DNA of 15,949 nucleotides from Porphyromonas sp. (GTDB lineage: Bacteria; Bacteroidota; Bacteroidia; Bacteroidales; Porphyromonadaceae), in the NCBI GenBank assembly GCA_003640335.1, contig RBKG01000111.1, forward strand, positions 1-15,949. The letters run 5' to 3'. A model generated the notes under the pieces. That model did not search any database. It was given only the letters and a program-made list of their open reading frames with translations, and was not told the DNA's origin. Position 1 is the first letter of the stretch; each line of letters starts with the position of its first letter. The translations under genes were made by a program, and so were the position numbers. Shown one piece after another: positions 1-7,004 of the stretch.

Positions 1-20
1 CAGACTACACGTGTAGTCTG
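1..20. repeat. perfect 20-bp palindrome
   Basis: Each 10-base half (CAGACTACAC) is the exact reverse complement of the other, with CACGTG at the centre and no unpaired spacer. A third copy of the outer hexamer CAGACT follows at 23-28. No T-run follows on the plus strand, so it does not look like a terminator for rightward transcription; the other side lies outside the window. It could be a dimeric regulator site or part of a terminator for leftward transcription. The palindrome is certain, its function is not. Confidence 0.55.
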
Positions 21-213
21 CACAGACTTCGCCGAGGTTTTAAGTTTAGGAAACGTACCTTCTGCTTTTCTTTTCCTACTTAGATGTTTTACTGCTTTTA
101 CCTCGAGAAACTCGTTTACCTTACCCTTACACATTTGCGCTTGCAACTCTCTCTTTACCTTTATTAAACCACCAAAAATTAGCTATCTTTGTAATTCATT
201 CTACAGAAGAGAT
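21..213. other. non-coding leader region upstream of nspC
   Basis: No credible gene is present on either strand. The plus strand is rich in pyrimidines between about 51 and 170. The heptamer TTTACCT occurs three times (97-103, 115-121, 154-160). A short inverted repeat, CGAG/CTCG with an AAA loop, lies at 104-114. The stretch ends in the putative nspC promoter. It probably separates this operon from whatever lies to the left of the window. Confidence 0.6.
184..191 (+). promoter_or_regulatory. putative Bacteroidetes -7 box (TATCTTTG) for the nspC operon
   Basis: TATCTTTG matches the Bacteroidetes primary sigma -7 consensus TAnnTTTG at every fixed position and ends 22 nt before the nspC ATG, which would give a short leader. 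A good -33 TTTG element is not visible at the usual distance; only T-rich sequence lies near 160-165. The same octamer sits in a similar place upstream of the minus-strand cyuA gene, which supports it as a real promoter element. Confidence 0.6.
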
Positions 214-1365
214 ATGAAGAATTCGATATATCCAACTATTAGCTCGCCTTGCTATGTGCTTGAGGAACGATTGCTACGAAAAAACTTGGAACTTATCCAG
301 TCAGTCGCTCAGCGCAGTGGGGTTGAGATTATACTTGCGTTTAAAGCGTATGCTTTATGGCGTACGTTCCCTATTTTCAGAGAATATATCAAGGCTAGCA
401 CTGCTAGTTCTATCTACGAAGCCCAGCTAGGCTTCGAGGAAATGGGTAGCCGTGTGCACACCTTTAGCCCAGGCTATACCAAAGACAATTTCGAGACATT
501 ACAACGTTACTCTAGCCATATTACCTTTAACTCTATAAGTCAAATTGAACATCTTCGCCCTCTTATGGGACAAGGTGAAAACGTTTCTTATGGACTAAGG
601 ATTAACCCAGAGTTTTCCGTTGTCGAAACCGACTTATATAATCCCTGTGCACCAGGCTCACGCTTCGGAGTACCTGCAAGTGAATTAGGAGACAAACTAC
701 CTGAGGGCATAGAGGGATTACATTTCCACGTTTTGTGCGAAGGTACTTCATACGACCTTGAGGGTGCATTAGCCAAGATTGAAGCCAACTTCCCTAATGC
801 ATTAAAGGAAGCTAAATGGCTCAACTGTGGAGGAGGTCATCTTATGACTCGTGCAGACTATGATGTAGAACACCTCATTAAGGTATTAACAGAATTCCGT
901 GCTAGGCATCCACACCTCAAGCTTATCCTTGAGCCTGGTAGTGCCTTTGCTTGGCAGACGGGCTTCCTCAAAGCCACAGTTATCGACCTCGTATGTCATC
1001 ACGGCATCAAGACTGCGATTGTAGATGTATCATTTACTTGCCACATGCCAGACTGTCTTGAAATGCCTTACCAACCTAGAATACGTGGAGCTCAAAGCGT
1101 TACAGAGAATGAAACAAATGGTCATTGCTACCGAATAGGAGGCAATAGCTGTTTGAGTGGAGACTTTATAGGTTATTGGATTTTTGATGAGGCCTTAGAG
1201 ATTGGACAGGAGATTATCTTTGAAGATATGCTACACTACACAACCGTCAAGACCAATATGTTCAATGGCATTCCCCACCCTTCTATCGCTCTACTTAAGA
1301 GCAACGATGAGCTGGAGATGTTACGCACCTATACCTACGAGGATTATAAATACAGAATGGACTAA
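214..1365 (+). CDS. nspC: carboxynorspermidine/carboxyspermidine decarboxylase
   Basis: A PLP-dependent fold-III decarboxylase that removes CO2 from carboxyspermidine or carboxynorspermidine, the last step of the alternative, S-adenosylmethionine-independent polyamine route, in the cytoplasm. The 383-residue length is usual for the family. Visible elements are the likely PLP lysine K44 in LAFKAYALW, SRFGV (149-153), GLHFH (168-172), CGGGH (205-209), the EPG phosphate-binding loop (240-242), the likely catalytic cysteine C313 in GGNSCLSGD, and NMFNGIPHP near 348-356. ATG 214 lies just after a good -7 box and a weak AGAAGAG purine stretch. ftsY starts 3 nt after the stop, so it probably heads that transcript. 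The partner carboxyspermidine dehydrogenase gene is not in the window. Which polyamine is made cannot be read from sequence; spermidine is usual in gut and oral Bacteroidales. Confidence 0.93.
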   Translation: MKNSIYPTISSPCYVLEERLLRKNLELIQSVAQRSGVEIILAFKAYALWRTFPIFREYIKASTASSIYEAQLGFEEMGSRVHTFSPGYTKDNFETLQRYSSHITFNSISQIEHLRPLMGQGENVSYGLRINPEFSVVETDLYNPCAPGSRFGVPASELGDKLPEGIEGLHFHVLCEGTSYDLEGALAKIEANFPNALKEAKWLNCGGGHLMTRADYDVEHLIKVLTEFRARHPHLKLILEPGSAFAWQTGFLKATVIDLVCHHGIKTAIVDVSFTCHMPDCLEMPYQPRIRGAQSVTENETNGHCYRIGGNSCLSGDFIGYWIFDEALEIGQEIIFEDMLHYTTVKTNMFNGIPHPSIALLKSNDELEMLRTYTYEDYKYRMD

Positions 1366-1368
1366 GCT

Positions 1369-2328
1369 ATGGGATTATTTGATTTCTTCAAGAAAAAAGA
1401 AACTGATGAAGGGCAACTCAAGGAAGGCTTAACGAAGAGTAAAGAAAGCGTTTTCGACAAAATCGCTCGTGCTGTAGCAGGTAAGAGCAAAGTTGATGAT
1501 GATGTTCTAGACGACTTGGAAGATGTCCTTATCTCATCTGACGTAGGCGTTGAGACTACATTAAAGATTATCAAACGCATTGAGGAACGTGTCGCTCGTG
1601 ATAAGTATGTAACCACTAGTGAACTTACTCAAATCCTTCGCAGTGAGATAGCTACTCTGCTCACAGAGAATGGTATCGTCGATGGCGACAAATTCTCTAT
1701 CCCTGAGAATGCCAAGCCCTATGTTATTATGGTCGTTGGGGTTAATGGCGTTGGCAAAACAACAACTATTGGGAAACTAGCGAACCAATTTACTAAAGCA
1801 GGGCTCAAGGTTGTACTTGGAGCTGGGGATACTTTCCGTGCAGCGGCTATCGAGCAATTAGATATCTGGGCAGAACGCATTGGGATACCTATTATCAAAC
1901 AACGCATGAATGCAGACCCTGCTTCGGTTGCCTTTGATACGCTTAGTTCGGCTGTAAGTAGCGGTGCAGATGTAGTTATCATTGATACAGCAGGACGTTT
2001 GCACAATAAGGTTGGACTCATGAACGAGTTAAGCAAGATTAAACGTGTCATGCAAAAGGTTGTACCCTCGGCACCTCACGAAGTTTTGCTAGTTCTTGAT
2101 GGCTCTACCGGACAGAATGCATTTGAGCAGGCTAAGCAGTTTACGGCAGCCACAGAAGTGAACGCTTTGGCGATTACTAAGCTAGACGGAACGGCTAAGG
2201 GAGGTGTCGTCATTGGCATCTCAGACCAGTTTAAAGTACCAGTTAAATATATTGGACTAGGAGAAGGCATTGATGACCTTCAACTATTCCGCAAAAAAGA
2301 ATTTGTAGACTCCCTATTTGGAGAATGA
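1369..2328 (+). CDS. ftsY: signal recognition particle receptor FtsY
   Basis: The SRP receptor GTPase docks ribosome-nascent chain complexes carrying SRP (Ffh) at the inner membrane for co-translational insertion by SecYEG. An N domain (about 25-105) precedes the G domain, with P-loop GVNGVGKTT (124-132), DTFRAAA (154-160), DTAGR (206-210), TKLDG (270-274) and the closing GLGEG (296-300). At 319 residues it lacks the long acidic A domain of E. coli FtsY (about 500 residues) and keeps only a short start, MGLFDFFKKK, which looks like a membrane-targeting amphipathic helix. The ATG is 3 nt after the nspC stop, and its own stop overlaps the rimO start as ATGA, so translational coupling is likely. 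Together with nspC and rimO it forms a growth and translation operon. Confidence 0.97.
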   Translation: MGLFDFFKKKETDEGQLKEGLTKSKESVFDKIARAVAGKSKVDDDVLDDLEDVLISSDVGVETTLKIIKRIEERVARDKYVTTSELTQILRSEIATLLTENGIVDGDKFSIPENAKPYVIMVVGVNGVGKTTTIGKLANQFTKAGLKVVLGAGDTFRAAAIEQLDIWAERIGIPIIKQRMNADPASVAFDTLSSAVSSGADVVIIDTAGRLHNKVGLMNELSKIKRVMQKVVPSAPHEVLLVLDGSTGQNAFEQAKQFTAATEVNALAITKLDGTAKGGVVIGISDQFKVPVKYIGLGEGIDDLQLFRKKEFVDSLFGE

Positions 2329-3629
2329 GAAAAAATCAAGTAGACGTAATTACCCTAGGATGTTCCAAGAACCTAATGGACAGCGAACATCTAATCAAAC
2401 AATTCCTAGCAAACGGATATAAAGTCAGTCATAACCCTGAAGAAGTCAGTGGTGAGATTGTAGTTATCAATACCTGTGGATTTATCGCAGATGCTCAAGA
2501 AGAGTCTATCAATATGATTCTTGACATCGTAGAGTGCAAGAAAACAGGACAAGTCGGTCAGGTCTATGTCATGGGCTGTCTTACCGAGCGTTTCATGGAT
2601 GACCTCAAGGTAGAAATTCCTGAAGTAGATGGTTTCTATGGTAAGTTTAATTGGAAAAAACTTATCAGCGATTTAGGCAAGGCCTATTATAATGACCCTA
2701 TGGGAGGTAATAGAAGTATTACTACCCCCAAGCATTATGCTTATCTAAAGATTTCTGAAGGATGCAACCGCACTTGCTCTTATTGTGCTATTCCACTAAT
2801 CACAGGTAAGTATGTATCTCGTCCTATGGAGGACATCGTAGAAGAAGCTAAGAGCCTTATTGCCTCTGGGGTGAAAGAGATACAATTGATTGCTCAAGAC
2901 CTAACATACTATGGTCTAGACCTATATCACGAGCACAAGCTACCCGAGTTAGTCGAACGCTTGGCTTCTCTAGAGGGTCTTGAGTGGTTACGATTGCACT
3001 ATGCCTACCCCAATGCCTTCCCTAAAGAACTCTTCAGAGTGATTAGAGAGCATAATAATGTATGTACTTACATAGACATAGCACTGCAGCACATTAGCAA
3101 CTCTATGCTCAAGTCTATGCGTCGAGGTATATCCAAGGAAGAGACCTACAGCCTACTAAAAGAATTGAGAGAAGAGGTTCCCGGAATACATATTCGCACA
3201 ACGCTTATGGTGGGTCATCCAGGAGAAACGGACGAAGACTTTGAAGAACTACTCCAGTTTGTCCGTGATATTAAGTTTGACCGTCTAGGAGCATTTATAT
3301 ACTCTCATGAGGATGGTACTTATTCTCATCAAAATTATGAAGATGATGTTCCGCTAGACCTCAAACAGGAGCGCATGAATAGATTGATGGAAGAACAAGA
3401 AGCCATCATGACTAGTCTCAATCAAGAGAAGATTGGACAGACGTTGCGCACCATCATAGACCGCAGAGAAGGAGATTACTATATTGGTCGTACCGAATTT
3501 GACTCACCCGAAGTAGACCAAGAGGTACTTATTAAGCATATTGACCAAGAGTTAGTGCCTGGTGAATTCTACCAAGTTGAAATTACTAGCGCTGATGTCT
3601 TCGACCTCTATGGTAAGATAGCCAAGTAA
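2325..3629 (+). CDS. rimO: ribosomal protein S12 methylthiotransferase RimO
   Basis: A radical-SAM enzyme that adds a methylthio group to the conserved aspartate of ribosomal protein S12 (Asp88/89). It is 434 residues long, normal for RimO. The N-terminal UPF0004 domain has the three cluster-binding cysteines C13 (LGCSKN), C51 (INTCGF) and C85 (MGCLTE). The radical-SAM motif CxxxCxxC is C147, C151, C154. The barrel segment ALQHISNSMLKSMRRG and the TTLMVGHPGET motif follow, and the last 70 or so residues form a TRAM domain. The LGCSKN start and the LQHISNSMLK segment favour RimO over the tRNA enzymes MiaB and MtaB. The ATG overlaps the ftsY stop by 4 nt. The next gene starts 4 nt after its stop. 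Confidence 0.96.
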   Translation: MRKNQVDVITLGCSKNLMDSEHLIKQFLANGYKVSHNPEEVSGEIVVINTCGFIADAQEESINMILDIVECKKTGQVGQVYVMGCLTERFMDDLKVEIPEVDGFYGKFNWKKLISDLGKAYYNDPMGGNRSITTPKHYAYLKISEGCNRTCSYCAIPLITGKYVSRPMEDIVEEAKSLIASGVKEIQLIAQDLTYYGLDLYHEHKLPELVERLASLEGLEWLRLHYAYPNAFPKELFRVIREHNNVCTYIDIALQHISNSMLKSMRRGISKEETYSLLKELREEVPGIHIRTTLMVGHPGETDEDFEELLQFVRDIKFDRLGAFIYSHEDGTYSHQNYEDDVPLDLKQERMNRLMEEQEAIMTSLNQEKIGQTLRTIIDRREGDYYIGRTEFDSPEVDQEVLIKHIDQELVPGEFYQVEITSADVFDLYGKIAK

Positions 3630-3633
3630 TAGA

Positions 3634-5034
3634 ATGCTACAAGAAGAGGTTTGGATTAAGCGATTAGCCAACGAAATAGGTGCAGATCAGAGTGTGAGTA
3701 AACAACTCTGGTCTGCATTTGTACATACCCTTGAGAGTTTACTCCTTGAGGGACAGTGTATATATATCCCTAAACTAGGCAAATGGTCTCTTAAATTCAA
3801 AGAAGAGTTTGTTGTCGGTAATCCTAAGCCTACACATCTTCTGCCTCCTAGCTTGGGGATATCAATAGAGCACAGCAATCTTCAAGATGCAACAAGGATA
3901 GATTCATTTGCCTCTAAAATTATAGAACAGACTAACATAGATGAATATATTGTAGCTCGTTGGCTCTCTGTTATTCCTAAGCTAACTAACGATTTACTAA
4001 CGGCTGGACAGACTGTTCTTTACCCAAGCATAGCCCAATTTTACTTAGATGCAGAAGGAGTACATCTGAGTTTAGACGCTCAATTTAGGTCTAAGCTCAA
4101 TAAAGCATTTAGCTTCTTCACGGCTGAGGAAATTGTTGAAGGCACAGACATATCAGGTCTTGAGCACATTGCTGTCTCCTACGAAGAGTTTGATTACAAT
4201 CCTCCCATCATTATTCCTTTAGAGGAAGAAACTGAGGTAAGTGAATCGGAAGATACTCGTGAGGAGCAAGACGATGAAGAGGATCTATCTCAAGAATATT
4301 CTCAACCTGATAATACGCTCTCCCTTTCTATTTCCGCTCAACCTTACGAAGAAGAGATAGTAGAGGATGAAATAAGTCTAAGTATTGAAGAAGAAGAAAA
4401 TGTTACGGAAGAAAGTACTAAAACGCATAAGAGCATAATTGGTATAACCATTTTACTCCTTATCTTAGGTTTAGCTACCACTCTGTACTTCGTGATTAAA
4501 TCTCAGTCTAAGACAATCCATACAAAGCAGGACATTAAGACTCCCGTGGAGAGACCCCGACAAGCCTCTACTCCACACCAAGAGTCTCAGACACAAGCAA
4601 AAGATAGCGTTGTACATTCTTCTAAGGAAGTATTACAGAAGCCTATTGAGCAGACTACAACAAATGCACCAACTCAAAACAAAAAGATAGAACTGCATGC
4701 TCCCAAGAAAGAAGCAGCTTCGCATACGCAAGCCGAACAAAAAAAAGAAGATTCTAGTAAGCATAAAGGAAATGTTGTGACGGACTCTCAAGCTAATGTT
4801 CCCGAAGAGATTGAGATTGGAGCAGACCAAAGTCTTGCTGCTATAGCTAAACGCAAATATGGTCATCGAGCGTTTTGGGTCTATATCTACGAAGAGAATA
4901 GAGAGCGCATTCATAATCCTCATAATATCCCGATAGGCACACGTTTGAGTCTACCTCCGGCAAAAAAGTATAATATTGACCCCAATAATACTAAGTCCGT
5001 AGAACAAGCGTTAATACTAAGTAAGAGCATTTAA
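3634..5034 (+). CDS. tandem HU-like domain, single-pass membrane protein with C-terminal LysM domain
   Basis: A 466-residue protein with an unusual layout. Residues 1-80 form an HU/IHF-like domain (two helices, then a beta arm). Residues 84-163 look like a second, diverged copy with the same helix-helix-strand order (FASKIIEQTNIDEY, then the segment ending TVLYPSIAQFYLD). A strongly acidic Glu/Asp-rich linker covers about 196-261. One hydrophobic helix at 266-289, preceded by KTHK, puts the N-terminus in the cytoplasm. A Gln/Lys/Thr-rich linker (290-390) leads to a LysM domain at 393-441 (GADQSLAAIAKRKYG, then IPIGTRLSLPP), expected to contact peptidoglycan. The layout resembles the Bacteroidetes HU-CCDC81 type proteins fused to SPOR or LysM domains. 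Function is not established; a tether between nucleoid and envelope is an inference. It starts 4 nt after rimO, so it is probably co-transcribed. Confidence 0.85.
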   Translation: MLQEEVWIKRLANEIGADQSVSKQLWSAFVHTLESLLLEGQCIYIPKLGKWSLKFKEEFVVGNPKPTHLLPPSLGISIEHSNLQDATRIDSFASKIIEQTNIDEYIVARWLSVIPKLTNDLLTAGQTVLYPSIAQFYLDAEGVHLSLDAQFRSKLNKAFSFFTAEEIVEGTDISGLEHIAVSYEEFDYNPPIIIPLEEETEVSESEDTREEQDDEEDLSQEYSQPDNTLSLSISAQPYEEEIVEDEISLSIEEEENVTEESTKTHKSIIGITILLLILGLATTLYFVIKSQSKTIHTKQDIKTPVERPRQASTPHQESQTQAKDSVVHSSKEVLQKPIEQTTTNAPTQNKKIELHAPKKEAASHTQAEQKKEDSSKHKGNVVTDSQANVPEEIEIGADQSLAAIAKRKYGHRAFWVYIYEENRERIHNPHNIPIGTRLSLPPAKKYNIDPNNTKSVEQALILSKSI

Positions 5035-5105
5035 TAAAGAACTTGTGTCATTATCGCTAGATGTACAAGCTCTACTGAATGATATTTTGAATCCAATTAT
5101 ATAAA
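5035..5105 (+). other. 71-bp intergenic gap before moxR
   Basis: This is the only sizeable gap between 214 and 14010 and therefore the natural place for a separate moxR-bat promoter. I see no clean TAnnTTTG box. The nearest candidate, ATATTTTG at 5082-5089, keeps TTTG but has the first two bases swapped, and no -33 TTTG lies at the right distance. A weak 5-bp inverted repeat (CTTGT/ACAAG) is also present. No strong terminator is seen, so read-through from nspC is possible. Confidence 0.3.
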
Positions 5106-6098
5106 ATGGAAAGTACAGACATAAAGATTCTAACCGAGAAAATAAACCAAAAGAGTTATATCGTTAAGAGTCTACAAGATGGCATGCATCAAGCCATCGT
5201 AGGACAAGCACATCTCATAGATGCACTGCTTATCGGCTTACTTGCTGATGGGCATATTCTTCTAGAAGGTATGCCGGGTCTTGCAAAAACATTGGCCATC
5301 AAGACACTTGCTCAACTAATTGATGCTGGCTATAAGCGTATCCAGTTTACTCCAGACTTATTGCCTGCAGACGTAATTGGTACACTCATGTATTCTCAGA
5401 AGAATGAAGAGTTTCAAGTAAAGCAAGGTCCTATCTTCTCTAACTTTATCCTCGCTGATGAAATAAATCGTGCTCCAGCTAAGGTACAGAGTGCTCTTCT
5501 TGAAGCTATGCAGGAGAGACAGGTTACTATTGGTGAGCAGACTTTCAAACTTCCTAAGCCTTTCCTTGTGATGGCAACTCAGAACCCTATTGAGCAAGAA
5601 GGAACTTACCCTCTTCCTGAAGCACAGGTAGACCGTTTCATGCTTAAGGTACAGATTAGCTATCCTAAGAGAGAAGAAGAGAAGCAGATTATCAGAGATA
5701 TGATGAAAATCGAAACTCTTCAAATCAAGTCTGTTATCTCTATCCAAGACCTTCTAGAAGCTCGTGAACTTGTACGTCAAGTTTATCTCGATGAGAAAAT
5801 TGAAAAGTACATCGTTGATATTGTTTTTGCCACACGCGAACCTGAAGCCTCAGGACTAGGAGAACTAACTAGCCTCATCAGCTTCGGAGCATCGCCACGT
5901 GCATCACTCGCCCTTGCTCTTGCAGCACGTGCTTATGCTTTCATACAAGGAAGAGCATACGTTATCCCTGAAGATGTGCGTGCTATATGCTATGATGTAC
6001 TCCGTCATCGTATTGGACTTAGCTACGAAGCTGAAGCTCTAGGGCAGTCTTCTGAAGATATCATCCGTAGCATACTCAACCGAGTAGAAGTACCTTAG
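5106..6098 (+). CDS. moxR: MoxR-family AAA+ ATPase
   Basis: A cytoplasmic AAA+ ATPase of the MoxR family, thought to act as a chaperone for proteins with von Willebrand A (VWA) domains encoded next to it. Its 330 residues match the family. Visible are Walker A GMPGLAKT (55-62), Walker B FILADEINRAP with D118 and E119, the FTPDLLPADVIGT segment (81-93), sensor 1 ATQNPIEQEG with N160, the arginine-finger region PEAQVDRF (171-178), and sensor 2 in GASPRASLAL. It is followed 10 nt later by the DUF58 gene and then the Bat genes, the standard order in Bacteroides. It is the first gene after the 71-bp gap and the likely head of the bat operon. The substrate is unknown; the neighbouring VWA proteins are the obvious candidates. 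Confidence 0.95.
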   Translation: MESTDIKILTEKINQKSYIVKSLQDGMHQAIVGQAHLIDALLIGLLADGHILLEGMPGLAKTLAIKTLAQLIDAGYKRIQFTPDLLPADVIGTLMYSQKNEEFQVKQGPIFSNFILADEINRAPAKVQSALLEAMQERQVTIGEQTFKLPKPFLVMATQNPIEQEGTYPLPEAQVDRFMLKVQISYPKREEEKQIIRDMMKIETLQIKSVISIQDLLEARELVRQVYLDEKIEKYIVDIVFATREPEASGLGELTSLISFGASPRASLALALAARAYAFIQGRAYVIPEDVRAICYDVLRHRIGLSYEAEALGQSSEDIIRSILNRVEVP

Positions 6099-6108
6099 TC
6101 AATTGCGT

Positions 6109-6996
6109 ATGGCAAAGCATGATCAAGCTCTAGATCTGCTCTCGAGAGTACGCAGTATTGAAGTAAAAGCTAAAGGTCTCTCTGAGCAAGTCTTTGCAGG
6201 GCAATATCACTCTGCATTTCGAGGTCGAGGTATGGCCTTCAGTGAAGTACGTAACTATCAAGTTGGCGATGACGTTCGCGACCTTGACTGGAACGTTACA
6301 GCTCGCTATGCAAGCCCCTTTGTCAAAGTATTTGAAGAGGAGAGAGAGCTAACTATGATGCTACTCATTGACCTTACGGAGAGTACTCTATTCGGAGGTC
6401 AGCATGAAAGCGTCAAAGAGCTCATGGCTGAAATATCTGCAACGATAGCCTTTAGCGCAATGCAGAATAATGATAAAATTGGAGCAATCTTCTTCAGTAA
6501 TCAAATAGAATTATTTATCCCACCACGTTCGGGGAAGAAGCACATCCTACATATTATCAGGGAATTACTTGCATTCAAGCCTAAAGGGAAAAGCACAGAT
6601 ATCAACGTTCCTCTAAGCTATCTCTCCAAAACAATCAAGAAGCGTTGTACAGCTTTTCTAATATCGGACTTTATTCAGACAGCCGACAACCCATATACAC
6701 AGACTCTATCCCTTGCAGGTCGTAAACATGACGTCATTGCACTACGCATTTATGAGCCTCAAGTGGCTGAGCTTCCTAAGTGGGGGCTCACCCTTATGGA
6801 GGATTTAGAGAACAAGACTTATACTTGGGTTGATACCTCTGACAAGAAAGTAAGAGCAACATATAAGCAGAACTATCTAGAGCAAGTGGAGCAATGCAAG
6901 AAGAGTTGCTCTATGAGTGCTACAGACCTCATTGAAATTTCAACAGGAGAAGATTTCACGATTGCTCTACGCAAATTATTCCGCCATAGGAGCTAG
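6109..6996 (+). CDS. DUF58 domain protein (VWA-like), MoxR partner
   Basis: A 295-residue cytoplasmic protein with no export signal or membrane segment. The DUF58 signature is clear: FRGRGMAFSEVRNYQVGDDVRDLDW (38-61, read as pieces GMAFSEVR and YQVGDDVRDLDW), followed by a VWA-like fold with a MIDAS-like D88-L-T90-E-S92 and a later ISDFIQ segment. DUF58 genes almost always follow moxR and their products are thought to be clients or partners of the ATPase. I chose ATG 6109; an in-frame TTG at 6103 would add two residues but sits closer to the moxR stop at 6098 and has no better ribosome site. The next gene starts 8 nt after the stop. The exact function is unknown. Confidence 0.92.
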   Translation: MAKHDQALDLLSRVRSIEVKAKGLSEQVFAGQYHSAFRGRGMAFSEVRNYQVGDDVRDLDWNVTARYASPFVKVFEEERELTMMLLIDLTESTLFGGQHESVKELMAEISATIAFSAMQNNDKIGAIFFSNQIELFIPPRSGKKHILHIIRELLAFKPKGKSTDINVPLSYLSKTIKKRCTAFLISDFIQTADNPYTQTLSLAGRKHDVIALRIYEPQVAELPKWGLTLMEDLENKTYTWVDTSDKKVRATYKQNYLEQVEQCKKSCSMSATDLIEISTGEDFTIALRKLFRHRS

Positions 6997-7004
6997 ACTT
7001 AATT

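Noticed and set aside
391..406. Direct repeat GCTAG-CACT-GCTAG in nspC
   Set aside because: Only five bases are repeated, within codons for a conserved Ala/Ser/Thr stretch.
417..436. 7-bp inverted repeat with a 6-nt loop inside nspC
   Set aside because: It is short, lies in the middle of a coding region and has no T-run; it is likely chance.
5043..5070. Inverted repeat CTTGT/ACAAG in the gap before moxR as a terminator
   Set aside because: The stem is only 5 bp with a loop of about 18 nt and no T-run.
5358..5747. 129-codon antisense reading frame over moxR
   Set aside because: It lies fully inside a conserved AAA+ gene, its protein has no recognisable motif, and it has no promoter or ribosome site. 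Other antisense frames, including 1719-2051 and 4633-4923, were dropped for the same reason.
6103..6108. TTG start of the DUF58 gene two codons upstream of ATG
   Set aside because: ATG 6109 is the stronger start codon and no ribosome site favours the TTG.
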